DNA from: Fibrobacterota bacterium
GTDB lineage: Bacteria; Fibrobacterota; Fibrobacteria; UBA11236
Assembly: GCA_023249635.1 (NCBI GenBank)
Contig: JAHFCH010000048.1
Span: 1-35,063 of the forward strand
Direction: 5' to 3'
Length of the DNA stretch: 35,063 bases
Both the position numbers and the translations under genes were made by a program. Of the stretch, positions 7,838 to 17,578 are shown in pieces. How positions within the stretch are numbered: the first letter of the stretch is position 1; every line of letters starts with the position of its first letter. Below the pieces are notes generated by a model. The model saw only the letters and a program-made list of their open reading frames with translations. It was not told the origin of the DNA and searched no databases.

Positions 7838-10525
7838 CTAGCGGACTTCCAGCTCACGAGCCATGGTAGCCTTGTTACCGTAGGCGCGCAAGAGGTAATG
7901 GCCGGCCGGAACCGTACCGCCGGGTCCCGAGTTCTTGGACCAGGTGAACGCATACGGCTTGCCTGCCGAGGCTTTACCGCTCCAAAGGGATTTGACCAGG
8001 CGGCCGCGGAAATCGAACAGGGCTACCTGGAGATCCTGGGCTTCACGCACCTGGAATTTGATGCGGGCCGTGGTCACGACCGGATTGGGGAAGCTCTCCA
8101 GGCTCTGGGGCAGGGACGACGCGACTTTCCCGCCCAGGAATACGGCAGGGTCGGCCAGGTTGATGCGCCAGATGCCACGGCCATAGGTACCGATGTACAG
8201 GTAATTGGTGGCGGTATGCAGGACCATATCGTTCACGGTGATGATAGGCAGGGACTTGTCTCCCAGCCAAGTCCAATTCACCCCGCCGTTGACGGAGACG
8301 TAAACGCCGTACTCGGTGGCGGCATAGAGCCAGCCGAGCCGGGTGGGGGCGTTGTCTTTGATGACCTTGTTGATGGACACGTTAGGGGGCATGTCGCCCG
8401 AGATGTCGGTCCAATCCGCGGAGCCGGGGCCGCCCAATCCGAAGTTGGTGGTCTTGAAGGCCGAAGGCTTCCAGTACTTCTGGCCCCAGCGCATGTAGGT
8501 GATGGCCACATAGGCCTGGCTGGCGTCGCCCACCGAAGCGTCGATGGTGATTTCCTTGATCCAGCCATCGTAGCTGCGTTCCCCGGTCGAAGGGCCAGTA
8601 CCTTTGCCGTTACGGGTGCGGGTCCAGGTGGGGGCCGCGCCGGATGCGTTGCGGCTGATCCACACGTTACCGTCATCGGTTCCGGCGTAGACGTTGCCGT
8701 TGAGGGCCGCGAGGGTGGTGACGGTCCCGTAGCCGTAATTGGAAACGGAATGATCCCCGTTGGAAAGATCCGGGCTGATCTTGGTGTAATTGCCCGAGCC
8801 GCGGGTGGCGCGCTGCACGAATTCGCTGGCGATATAGCTCATGCCGTTGATGGGGTCGATGTCTACGGGCGAATCCCAGGCGCCGCGTCCGGTGAAACCG
8901 GTGACGGCCACCATGCCCGTGCCGCGGGAACTGGAACGCAGGTAGTTGCCGGTTTGCCAGCATCCGACCACGTTGGTCGGGGCGCCGTAGTCCACCTTCA
9001 CGCACATGCCGTCGCCATCGATCACCTGCTGCCAACTGGTTCCCCCATTGGCGGTCATCTGCACGAAATTATCCTGCATCCCGATATAGCGGTAGTTGGA
9101 GTTGTCCGGGGCGATGTCCATCATGTAGATCTGCGACATTTCCAGGCCGCCCGGGGTCTGGCCCTTATAGGCGAAGGTGCCGTTGGGCCCGGTGGTGCTG
9201 GCGGAAAAGCCGCCGTCGTCCCCGGAGTAGAAGATGTTGGTGTTGTTGTAGGCCCAGCTGAAGGCGCGGCTGTCGACGTGGTTGTTCAGGAAGCATTGGG
9301 TCCAGCTGGCGCCGCCATTGGTGGTGCGGTAGGTGAAGATGGCCGAGACCAATACATCGTTCGGATCCTTGGGGTTGATCTGCACGTGTCCGAAGGAATG
9401 CGCGTAGAAGGAGAAGATGCTCTTGTCCAAGGACGTGCCGGTGGCCGTCCAGGTGTCGCCGCCGTTGGTGGAGCGGTACATGGACTTGTAATTGTTGTTC
9501 CCCGCCAGGTAGAAGATGTACATGATGTTGGGATTGGACCGGGAGATGTCCATGGTGTTGCGCCCCAGATCGGAGGTAGGCAGGCCTTCGGCCGTCCCCA
9601 GGATCTTCCAGGTGTTGCCGCCATCGTCGCTCCGGTAGACGCGGCTGTTGGGGCCGCCCCAGCTGCGCGCGTAGGGCTGGCGCGCCGCCGACCACATGTT
9701 GGCGAACATGCGGTTGGGATCCGTCGGCCAGATATGGATGTCCGTGCATCCGGTGGAATCGTCCCCGGCGGGAAGGGGCACGTTCAGCTTCTCCCAGGTG
9801 GTGCCGCCATTGGTGGTGCGGTACACGCCGCGATAGCCGCCCTTCTGCCAGAAGTTGCCCATCACGGCCACCACCACGATATTGGGATTGGTGGGGTTGA
9901 TGGCGATGCGACCGATATAGAAGGAGGAATCGAGACCCGCGGGCGTGAAGGTAGCCCCGCCGTCCAGGCTCTTGTAAAGGCCCGCTCCGGGATAGGTAAG
10001 CGAACCGCCGCCGCCCCAGCCTTCCCCGGTCCCTACCCAAACGATGTTATGGTCCGAGGGAGCGATGGCGATGGCGCCGATGCTCTGGCTCTTGGCATTG
10101 TTGAACAATTGCTTCCAGCTGGTGCCGCCATCGGTCGTCTTCCACACGCCGCCCGATCCCGGGCCGATGTAGACCACGTTGTCGTTGCTGGGGTCCACTT
10201 CCACGTTGCTCACGCGCCCGATGCCGTAGGGGCCGGTGGATTCCCACTTGACCGCCGCCGACGAGGCCGCCTCGCGGCGTTCGAAAGCCTGGTTGCGCGC
10301 GGTGACGTCCGAGGCTCCCGGCAAACGCAAGACACCCGCCTTCGCCAAGGCCTCCTGCCGCGCCGCTTGCCCCGCTTCGCGGGCATGCTCCTCGGCCTGT
10401 TCCCGGGCCGACTCGCCGGCTTCGCCTTCGCGTTCCTCCGCCCATGCCCCGCGTACCATGCCCATCGCCAAGGCCGCGCATATCATCATTCCCGCCCAAG
10501 CGGGCCGCATCATCTTGCCGTCCAT
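7838..10525 (-). CDS. T9SS-exported BNR/sortilin-like beta-propeller protein
   Basis: An 895-residue secreted protein. After an N-terminal signal (cut near RGAWA) comes a charged, helical Glu/Arg/Ala stretch at residues ~30-62. A large propeller domain follows, with repeated Asp-box motifs of the form S/T-x-D/N-G-G-x-T/S-W (TTDGGTSW, SLDGGATF, TTNGGTTW, SDDGGNTW, STNGGDTW, TTNGGASW). Such VPS10/xyloglucanase-type propellers occur in glycoside hydrolases and in binding proteins; which applies here is unclear. The last ~85 residues match a T9SS type A/FlgD-Ig-like sorting domain: PNPVVTTARIKF, an LFDFRGRLV strand, then VPAGHYLLRAYG and a final ELEVR. The predicted fate is transport across the outer membrane with C-terminal processing. 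A GGGGGG-type binding site precedes the ATG. Confidence 0.85.
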   Translation of the reverse strand: MDGKMMRPAWAGMMICAALAMGMVRGAWAEEREGEAGESAREQAEEHAREAGQAARQEALAKAGVLRLPGASDVTARNQAFERREAASSAAVKWESTGPYGIGRVSNVEVDPSNDNVVYIGPGSGGVWKTTDGGTSWKQLFNNAKSQSIGAIAIAPSDHNIVWVGTGEGWGGGGSLTYPGAGLYKSLDGGATFTPAGLDSSFYIGRIAINPTNPNIVVVAVMGNFWQKGGYRGVYRTTNGGTTWEKLNVPLPAGDDSTGCTDIHIWPTDPNRMFANMWSAARQPYARSWGGPNSRVYRSDDGGNTWKILGTAEGLPTSDLGRNTMDISRSNPNIMYIFYLAGNNNYKSMYRSTNGGDTWTATGTSLDKSIFSFYAHSFGHVQINPKDPNDVLVSAIFTYRTTNGGASWTQCFLNNHVDSRAFSWAYNNTNIFYSGDDGGFSASTTGPNGTFAYKGQTPGGLEMSQIYMMDIAPDNSNYRYIGMQDNFVQMTANGGTSWQQVIDGDGMCVKVDYGAPTNVVGCWQTGNYLRSSSRGTGMVAVTGFTGRGAWDSPVDIDPINGMSYIASEFVQRATRGSGNYTKISPDLSNGDHSVSNYGYGTVTTLAALNGNVYAGTDDGNVWISRNASGAAPTWTRTRNGKGTGPSTGERSYDGWIKEITIDASVGDASQAYVAITYMRWGQKYWKPSAFKTTNFGLGGPGSADWTDISGDMPPNVSINKVIKDNAPTRLGWLYAATEYGVYVSVNGGVNWTWLGDKSLPIITVNDMVLHTATNYLYIGTYGRGIWRINLADPAVFLGGKVASSLPQSLESFPNPVVTTARIKFQVREAQDLQVALFDFRGRLVKSLWSGKASAGKPYAFTWSKNSGPGGTVPAGHYLLRAYGNKATMARELEVR

Positions 10526-10565
10526 CTATCCCCCCATGGGCCCCTGGACGCGGGCCCTTTTTTTG

Positions 10566-11915
10566 TCACATGTCGAGTTGCAGTTTCAATCCGTAGGCGT
10601 ACCAGCGTCCCGCCCGATTGGCCCCGCCGAAATCGCTGTAGGAGTATTCCGGCACCACCTTGACGCGGCCATCGACGGCGGCGAATTGGAGGTTGGCGTA
10701 ATAGGCTTTGCGCTTCAGGGCGTTCAGGGTGCTCTTGGCCGTCAATTGCCGGCTCAAATCCTCATGCCGTCCCGAAACCAGACCGCCGCCGGCTTCGAAG
10801 GCCAGCCATTTCCAGGGATGCACGTTCAGGCTCAACGATCCCATGGTGGTATAGGCGTTGGTAAGATGCTGGGTGGTCTGGGTGGAGTCGGTCGTGCCCA
10901 GCACGGGGAAGAAAATGGCGATGTGCTCGTCCAGCTTGGACCCGTCGGGATCCCCGATCCAAACGCCGTAGGTGGCGATGTTCTTGCCCCAGCTCATGGT
11001 GAAGCTGGTGGTGGTTTTCCAAATGTCCAGGTCGAGGCTACCGCCCAACACCTGGGATTTCACCGATTGGCGATCGGCATCCGCTGCGCCCGTCCGATCC
11101 GCATAGACAACGAGATCGTATTGCTGCATTCCCGCCACGCCCTTGGCCTTCACGCCGTACAGGTCTTCCTTACGGATGGAGAACTCGGCGCCGAGTTCGA
11201 TCTTGGGGAGCTTCTCTTCCGCTTCCGGGGGCTGTTTGAGGGCGATGATGGAGGTATCCGGTTTCACCACCGCCAGCTCGCCCTTCCAGCCCAGGTTCTC
11301 ATCGCCGCCCTGGTAGGAGAGTTTCACTTGCGGCCTGCGGCCCGTGGACAAGGCGCCCGAATATCCCAGGCCTTGATCCATGAAGAAAATCTGATTGCTG
11401 TTCCCCAGGTTGGAGATGGCCCAATCCTGTCCCACCAGCAGGGTCAGGTAATCGGTCATGTGCCATTCACCGTATAGGCGGCGCAAACGTACCGCGTCGC
11501 GGCGGCGTTGCGCCACGCGGGCCACGCCGCCGAGCACCTGCACGTCGATGTCCTGTACGCTCGGCATCCAGCCCACTTCGAAGCGGAAGCCCAGGGTGCC
11601 GTCCTTGGCTTCGGCGCCGAAGAAACTGTTGTATTGCAGATCCATGAACAAGCGTTTGATGGGAACGGTGTCCACGGTGAACTTCTTGCCGATCACGTTG
11701 CCCGTCGTGTCCATCACGTCGATGTCGCGGTACCATTTGTCGCGCTTCCAATAGGCCCCGCCCATGCGCGCGCTACCGTAGAACTGCCAGTTCTTGGGCG
11801 AGAGGCCGGCAGCTTCTTCCGCCTGGGCGGGAAGACACGCCCAAGCCAGAACGGCCACCAAGATCCAACCAAGCAGCTTCACACGCGAGCGCGTGGCATT
11901 CGAAGAATAGCGCAT
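10566..11915 (-). CDS. Outer-membrane beta-barrel protein (porin-like)
   Basis: A 449-residue exported protein. The ATG at 11915 was chosen because of the upstream AAGGAA and the signal peptide MRYSSNATRSRVKLLGWILV...PAQA, cut before EEAAG. An open extension of 23 codons upstream has no signal logic. The mature part is rich in alternating-polarity strands with aromatic girdle residues (NWQFYGSARMGGAYW, RRLYGEWHMTDYLTLLVGQDW, VKLSYQGG, GRWYAYGLKLQLDM) and ends in a strand. This is what is expected for a barrel of 12-16 strands, comparable to porins or DcaP-like channels. No TonB box or plug domain is seen. The 40-bp gap to the T9SS propeller gene downstream suggests possible co-transcription. 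Confidence 0.65.
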   Translation of the reverse strand: MRYSSNATRSRVKLLGWILVAVLAWACLPAQAEEAAGLSPKNWQFYGSARMGGAYWKRDKWYRDIDVMDTTGNVIGKKFTVDTVPIKRLFMDLQYNSFFGAEAKDGTLGFRFEVGWMPSVQDIDVQVLGGVARVAQRRRDAVRLRRLYGEWHMTDYLTLLVGQDWAISNLGNSNQIFFMDQGLGYSGALSTGRRPQVKLSYQGGDENLGWKGELAVVKPDTSIIALKQPPEAEEKLPKIELGAEFSIRKEDLYGVKAKGVAGMQQYDLVVYADRTGAADADRQSVKSQVLGGSLDLDIWKTTTSFTMSWGKNIATYGVWIGDPDGSKLDEHIAIFFPVLGTTDSTQTTQHLTNAYTTMGSLSLNVHPWKWLAFEAGGGLVSGRHEDLSRQLTAKSTLNALKRKAYYANLQFAAVDGRVKVVPEYSYSDFGGANRAGRWYAYGLKLQLDM

Positions 11916-12073
11916 CAGATTCCTTCCCCACGAAGAAACGGACTGCGCCACAAAGACGCTTGACCGGTACCGGGCGCGCGGCATTCCCTTGTAAGGGAAA
12001 CCCCAGATCCGCGCTTACACCCGATGGAGACGAAAATTAAGGAACTGCCGGGACAATGGCGCGCGAGGCGGGC

Positions 12074-12113
12074 AGAAAGAGTTGTCCTAAGGACAACGGG
12101 GCCGGGAAACCGG

Positions 12114-12114
<1 letters not shown>
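12074..12114 (-). terminator. Possible terminator after the POT transporter gene
   Basis: On the minus strand, just after the stop, two hairpins follow each other. The first is a GCCGG/CCGGC stem (12101-12114). The second is GTTGTCC-TTA-GGACAAC (12081-12097), a 7-bp stem with a 3-nt loop, followed by TCTTTCT. The T-run is imperfect, so termination is plausible but not certain. Confidence 0.35.
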
Positions 12115-13808
<1,694 letters not shown>

Positions 13809-13887
13809 TCTCTACCCCCCTGAATGTGACGGGGGCGAAAGGTGGAAATCCTGCGGTCCGGCGGCAAGGGCGATTCTTAGATAGCCG

Positions 13888-14517
13888 CTATTTGCTAGCT
13901 TTCCAGGCTATCGGGGCGTAGCTCAGTCTGGTAGAGCGCTTGCTTTGGGAGCAAGAAGTCGTAGGTTCGAATCCTGTCGCCCCGACCACTTCCCCCATTT
14001 CCTCCGCCAGTTTCCGCGCTTCCGCGAACCGTTCCTCCTGGGACAAGGCGTTCTGCAACCCCGTCCGCTGGAAACGTTCCGAGACCAGGCGATCCCACAG
14101 CAACTTGCGGATATCATGGCCGAGAACGAGGATATCGATACCGGCGGGATCCATCCGGCGCAGGGAAAGCAGATCATTGTCCTGGGCCCACAGTACCCAG
14201 AGCTTTTCCGGTTCCGGCGCCGCCAAAAGCTTGGCCGCCGAGGCCGTCTTGACGGTCCGGTCGATTTCCCAAATGTGATCCTTGTCGCCCTTCCAATGCA
14301 CATCGCTGCGGAGATTGCGGTCGGGGGGGAGCTCGCCGCCCGCATAGGGCTTCTCTTCCGATACCCCATAGCCAAGGTGGACTCCCAAATCGGAAACGGC
14401 TTCGGTCAGGATGCGGGTGGCCTCGCCGGAGTACTGGATGAGCCGGCGATCGAGCGCCTGCAGGAGCCGGTACTCCAGGAAGCCGCGGTATTGGTTGAGG
14501 ATTTCCGATGTCAGCAT
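13888..14517 (-). CDS. Uncharacterised protein whose frame reads through antisense tRNA-Pro
   Basis: A 209-residue frame. The ATG at 14517 has GGAGG seven bases upstream, so it is preferred over an ATG six codons earlier. Residues 1-178 look like a genuine soluble protein: an alpha-helical N-terminus (MLTSEILNQYRGFLEYRLL), then DVHWKGDKDHIWEIDRTVK and EKLWVLWAQDND. The D...EID...K spacing faintly recalls a PD-(D/E)xK nuclease core, but I would not assign it. The last ~30 residues (GATGFEPTTSCSQSKRS...) are the translated reverse complement of tRNA-Pro, a sequence well known from over-annotated proteins. The natural stop is absent before the tRNA. Either the protein really ends with this tail or the 3' end has decayed. 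No function is proposed. Confidence 0.5.
   Translation of the reverse strand: MLTSEILNQYRGFLEYRLLQALDRRLIQYSGEATRILTEAVSDLGVHLGYGVSEEKPYAGGELPPDRNLRSDVHWKGDKDHIWEIDRTVKTASAAKLLAAPEPEKLWVLWAQDNDLLSLRRMDPAGIDILVLGHDIRKLLWDRLVSERFQRTGLQNALSQEERFAEARKLAEEMGEVVGATGFEPTTSCSQSKRSTRLSYAPIAWKASK
13912..13988 (+). tRNA. tRNA-Pro (anticodon TGG)
   Basis: A 77-nt cloverleaf. The acceptor stem CGGGGCG pairs with CGCCCCG. The D arm is GCTC...GAGC. The anticodon arm is CTTGC-TTTGGGA-GCAAG, with anticodon TGG. A 5-nt variable loop is followed by a T arm containing TTCGAAT. The discriminator is A and CCA is encoded in the DNA. The first base C is usual for bacterial tRNA-Pro. It overlaps, in antisense, the 3' end of the open frame at 13888-14517. 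Confidence 0.95.
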
Positions 14518-14524
14518 GGGCGCG

Positions 14525-14529
14525 CCTCC
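14525..14529 (-). promoter_or_regulatory. Shine-Dalgarno GGAGG selecting the start at 14517
   Basis: The minus strand reads GGTGGAGGCGCGCCCATG. GGAGG lies seven bases before the ATG at 14517, while the alternative ATG at 14535 has only AT-rich sequence before it. This also supports that the 5' part of the gene is translated. Confidence 0.5.
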
Positions 14530-14602
14530 ACCCATAAATTAACCGCTTCGAGGCGCGCCGGGCGCTTCGCAGGACCCGCAGGGAAAGCCGCTATTGGAGA
14601 CG

Positions 14603-15436
14603 TTATCGGGCGATAAGCGGGAAGGGCCGGGCCACGGGCATCAAGCTGCGACCCATGATGTCGTAGAAATTGCGCGTGGCGGAATACCCGGGCCGGATGC
14701 TTGGCAGCTCCGAGGGGACGGGGTTGCGCGGGGCGAGGCCGCTGGTATGGTATAACCCCAGGTACACGGCTTCGGAATCGGGGATGACGAAGGATCCGTT
14801 CAGGGGCCGGATGTACAGATCGCGGAAGTCCACTTTCATGACCGTGGTGGTGGCGGGGAATTGAAATCCGATATAGCCGTCGGCCACGGAAGCGTTGAAT
14901 TCGAGGCAGGTGATCCCGTTCAGTTCATGGCGGATGAGGCCGCGATCGGCGGTGATGACAACGTGGTTCCAGCCGTTCTTGCGGATGCTGGCGCGGCAGG
15001 CTTCCGAGATTTCCCGCGGTGGCGTGTCATGGGGGAACCCGTTTTCCGGAAGCAGGGAACCGTCAAAGCCCCCGCCGATGTCCCATTGGTATCCCTGCAT
15101 GCGATGGGACAGGGAATCGATGAAGCCGGAACGGTACTGGATGCCACTGTTGGAATACGCCGCCGTGGTCTCCCACAACCGTGTCCAGCCGCTGAAGACG
15201 AAATCGGAATAGGCCGCGCGGGTATGGCAGAAGGTGCTCACGGAGGATTTGCCCTGGCCGATGAGCATGCCGCTGTCGGCGCGCCAGAAATCCGGGGCGA
15301 AGGACCATTTCGAAAGCGCCTTGCCGTCGAAAAGCGGCAACCAGGCCACATCACTTTGCGTCTCCGCGGCCCAGCCGGCGGCAATGGAACCCAGCACGGC
15401 CAGCACTGTTATTCCTGAGCGGATCGGATAGCGCAT
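14603..15436 (-). CDS. Secreted DUF1080 (3-keto-disaccharide hydrolase-like) protein
   Basis: A 277-residue exported protein. The ATG at 15436 has GGGGAG upstream and begins a signal peptide (MRYPIRSGITVLAVLGSIAAGWAA). The mature part opens with LPLFDGKALSKWSF, the typical entry of the DUF1080 jelly-roll (concanavalin-like) domain. The domain continues with FRADSG-like, GIQYRSGF and NGWNHVVITADRG strands, the usual order. Members are linked to carbohydrate turnover, including 3-keto-disaccharide hydrolysis, but several are only binding modules. The last ~50 residues after the domain end NFYDIMGRSLMPVARPFPLIAR. They recall the end strands of FCB C-terminal sorting domains, though they are too short to assign one. 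It stands alone, divergent from the gene at 15692. Confidence 0.75.
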   Translation of the reverse strand: MRYPIRSGITVLAVLGSIAAGWAAETQSDVAWLPLFDGKALSKWSFAPDFWRADSGMLIGQGKSSVSTFCHTRAAYSDFVFSGWTRLWETTAAYSNSGIQYRSGFIDSLSHRMQGYQWDIGGGFDGSLLPENGFPHDTPPREISEACRASIRKNGWNHVVITADRGLIRHELNGITCLEFNASVADGYIGFQFPATTTVMKVDFRDLYIRPLNGSFVIPDSEAVYLGLYHTSGLAPRNPVPSELPSIRPGYSATRNFYDIMGRSLMPVARPFPLIAR

Positions 15437-15533
15437 ATAAGTACTCCCCACGGATGTACCCCCCCATGAATGCAAAGCAAGCAATCGCCTGCGGGTCCGG
15501 GAAGCGTCAAGTACCCGCCCAAAGGTCTTTTTT

Positions 15534-15547
15534 TTCACATTTGTGAA
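15534..15547. promoter_or_regulatory. Palindrome TTCACA-TT-TGTGAA in a divergent promoter region
   Basis: Two 6-bp arms form a perfect inverted repeat about 100 bp upstream of the DUF1080 gene and 145 bp upstream of the gene at 15692. TGTGA-type half-sites are used by CRP/FNR-family regulators, but the 2-bp spacer differs from the canonical 6-bp one. It is therefore only a candidate operator. The rest of 15437-15691 shows nothing else clear apart from a T8 run just before the palindrome. Confidence 0.25.
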
Positions 15548-15691
15548 CCCCAAAAACCCCGCGAGTCCTAAGGGAATGCCTCCCAGAACGGCCACCGGGG
15601 GAAGGATTCCCCAGCGAAAACGCTCCCGATACGATATTTTCGTTCCCAGGACACGATACCGCATTTACATCACCCTATTTCGGAGCCCGCA

Positions 15692-16051
15692 ATGCTGCCC
15701 AAGTACAAGCTCGTTTTCGCCGCCCTCACCCTTACCCTCGGGATGGTCGCCGCCGTGACCGCCGGGTCGGCCACCGCCAAGGCCGCAGCGCCGGCCGCAC
15801 CGGCCCCTGCCGCAGCTCCGGCCGCCGGTCCCTCCGCCACTCCGGCCACTTCCGCCCAAGAAGCCCCGGTCACGGCATCGACCATCGTCTATCTTGCGGG
15901 CGCAGGCAGCCGCTATCATACCAAGGATTGCAAGTACCTGAAGAAGGCGGGCAAGCCGGTTGCCGGCAAGCAGATCACCATCTCCGACGCGATGAAGCAA
16001 GGCTATGCGCCTTGCAACCAGTGCAAGGCGCCGCGCCTACCGCGGAATTAA
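15692..16051 (+). CDS. Small exported Cys/His-motif protein
   Basis: A 119-residue protein with GGAG at 15682-15685 before the ATG. A signal peptide (MLPKYKLVFAALTLTLGMVAAVTAGSATA) leads to a low-complexity Ala/Pro linker up to about residue 65. The C-terminal ~50 residues carry YHTKDCKYLKK...AMKQGYAPCNQCKAP. That gives H-x3-C and C-x2-C positions. This is the small metal-binding-like module often fused to secreted nucleases and competence-type proteins (form YHxxxCxxL...GYxPCxxC). Here it stands without any nuclease. Its function is unknown; zinc binding is inferred from the motif. It converges on the TOS1-like gene, 29 bp away. Confidence 0.7.
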   Translation: MLPKYKLVFAALTLTLGMVAAVTAGSATAKAAAPAAPAPAAAPAAGPSATPATSAQEAPVTASTIVYLAGAGSRYHTKDCKYLKKAGKPVAGKQITISDAMKQGYAPCNQCKAPRLPRN

Positions 16052-16080
16052 TGGGAACAGGTATTTAGTCCGGGCTCGGA

Positions 16081-17451
16081 TTAATCCGGCCGGTAGATGG
16101 ACGTCGTGGGGGGCGCGGGCAACCGCAACCCCACCAAAGCATCGATGGCGGCGCGACCTACCTGGGAGGGGGGCACCGCCGCCAAGCTCGCCATCGCCGC
16201 GGGCAGATTGGCCGGATGGACCAAGCCCAATTGCACCGTGCGGGTCTTGGCATCCATCAGGATCAGGAACCAGCGATAGCCTTTGGCGGGACGGCGGAAG
16301 GCCGCTCCCGGACCCTTCTTCGGCGACGCGAGGGCCGGTGACGCTTCCTTGCTATCCGACTTGTCGATCAAATCCGCCGCCGCCAGGGCCCGGGAATTGT
16401 CGCAGGCCGTGCCGCAGGGGCCTTCGCCCACGTAGCCCTGATACCCGAAGAAATTGGTGCTGAACAAATCGAGATTGCGGTAGGCGTTGTTGTCGTTCAC
16501 GGTTTCGAACACGTTGAACTGCCCGCAACCGTCGGCCAGCTCCCAATGGGCCGGGTCCTTCGCGTAGCAATTGCAACCGCCGAACTTCCCCTCGCGGATC
16601 AACTCCCCATGGCTCAACCCGACCCAGGGCGCATCGAACCAATTGTCGTTCTTGTCCTCGGAGCAATGTTTCACGCCGGCCAGCGAAGCATCGCCGAAGT
16701 GGGGCATGGCGGCCTGCATCAGGATCAGCTTGGAGCCTTCCCAGCCATAGAGGTGCGAGGGCGAATTCTCCGGGCAATAGGGCACGCTACCGGGACCGCA
16801 GGCGAATTTGCGATCGGTGGAAACGTCGACCAGGCATTTGTTCCCGATCGATCCCGCGAAGATCCCGCCCGGGGCCGCATCCCCCTGGAAGCCGATACCC
16901 TGGGCCGTGGGGGCCGTCCCGCCTTCCCAGTACGAGACCCGATCCCAGATTGCCGCGTCGGCGGTCTTGGGCTGGTAGGCGGCGAATTGCTTGATGAGCA
17001 TGGGGCCGCGCAAAGTGAGGATCAACTCCTCGTCCCAGGGCGAAATGCCCGCGTCGGCGACGTTATGCTTGGCCATGCAACATTGCCCGGACTTGTATGC
17101 ATCGCAAATGCCCGCGGTGGGATCGCGGCGGCTGGGATACCAGCCAGGCGCGCCCATCGATTGGAAGGTAAGCGTTCCGCCATGGGACGGCGCATCCTCG
17201 AGGGCCGCCAGACCGAGCATCGCATCAGGTAACTTGCCCGCTACCTCCTGGCTGAGTACGCGGATTTCCGCGGTGGAGATGGCAGTGCCTACTGTGCGCG
17301 CGGTATCGGCGAGGATAGCTCCGGTTTCCGGTGTGGGTTTCACGGGAGCGGCAGCTTCCATGCACGCGCACAAACAAGCAGCGCAGAATGCGAGGGCCAA
17401 GCCCGCTAAGCGGCATTCCCGCGTGCTGCGTAAGGATGAGAGCATGAACAT
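16081..17451 (-). CDS. TOS1-like (DUF2401-type) exported lipoprotein
   Basis: A 456-residue protein with an N-terminal signal ending in LCLCACMEAAA-like sequence, suggesting a lipoprotein. The body is Cys-rich. Its order of motifs recalls the fungal TOS1 putative glycosyl hydrolases: SYWEGGTAPTAQGIGFQGD, an aromatic region with AAMPHFGDASL, CNCYAK followed by GCGQFNVFET, and a final strand KGYRWFLILMDAKTRTVQLG. In TOS1-like and GH16-like enzymes the segment reads CGEFDxFE, with catalytic acidic residues. Here the first Glu is Gln and the Asp is Asn, while the last Glu is kept. Family assignment is by eye and only moderately sure. If correct, the protein may bind rather than cleave beta-glucan. 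The start could also be the ATG two codons later (17445). Confidence 0.5.
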   Translation of the reverse strand: MFMLSSLRSTRECRLAGLALAFCAACLCACMEAAAPVKPTPETGAILADTARTVGTAISTAEIRVLSQEVAGKLPDAMLGLAALEDAPSHGGTLTFQSMGAPGWYPSRRDPTAGICDAYKSGQCCMAKHNVADAGISPWDEELILTLRGPMLIKQFAAYQPKTADAAIWDRVSYWEGGTAPTAQGIGFQGDAAPGGIFAGSIGNKCLVDVSTDRKFACGPGSVPYCPENSPSHLYGWEGSKLILMQAAMPHFGDASLAGVKHCSEDKNDNWFDAPWVGLSHGELIREGKFGGCNCYAKDPAHWELADGCGQFNVFETVNDNNAYRNLDLFSTNFFGYQGYVGEGPCGTACDNSRALAAADLIDKSDSKEASPALASPKKGPGAAFRRPAKGYRWFLILMDAKTRTVQLGLVHPANLPAAMASLAAVPPSQVGRAAIDALVGLRLPAPPTTSIYRPD

Positions 17452-17578
17452 AGAATAGCGGCAAAGCTACGTTTCGGCCCGTATCCAGGCTCCCAAAGCG
17501 GGGTTACGCTGCGGGGTCAAAGCGGCCCCGGAGGATAAGAGGGAATCCGGGAGCCGCAAGCCGTGAGGGGAAAACCGT

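Noticed and set aside
10538-10564. GGGCCC...GGGCCC hairpin followed by T7 on the plus strand
   Set aside because: It looks like a terminator, but both flanking genes run on the minus strand, where the T-run lies before the stem. It is probably accidental, or it limits antisense transcription.
7568-10663. A 1031-codon open frame on the plus strand opposite the T9SS propeller gene
   Set aside because: It is a shadow of GC-rich coding sequence: low-complexity Gly/Val/Ala/His composition, no domain, and it covers the well-supported minus-strand gene with Asp boxes and a sorting domain.
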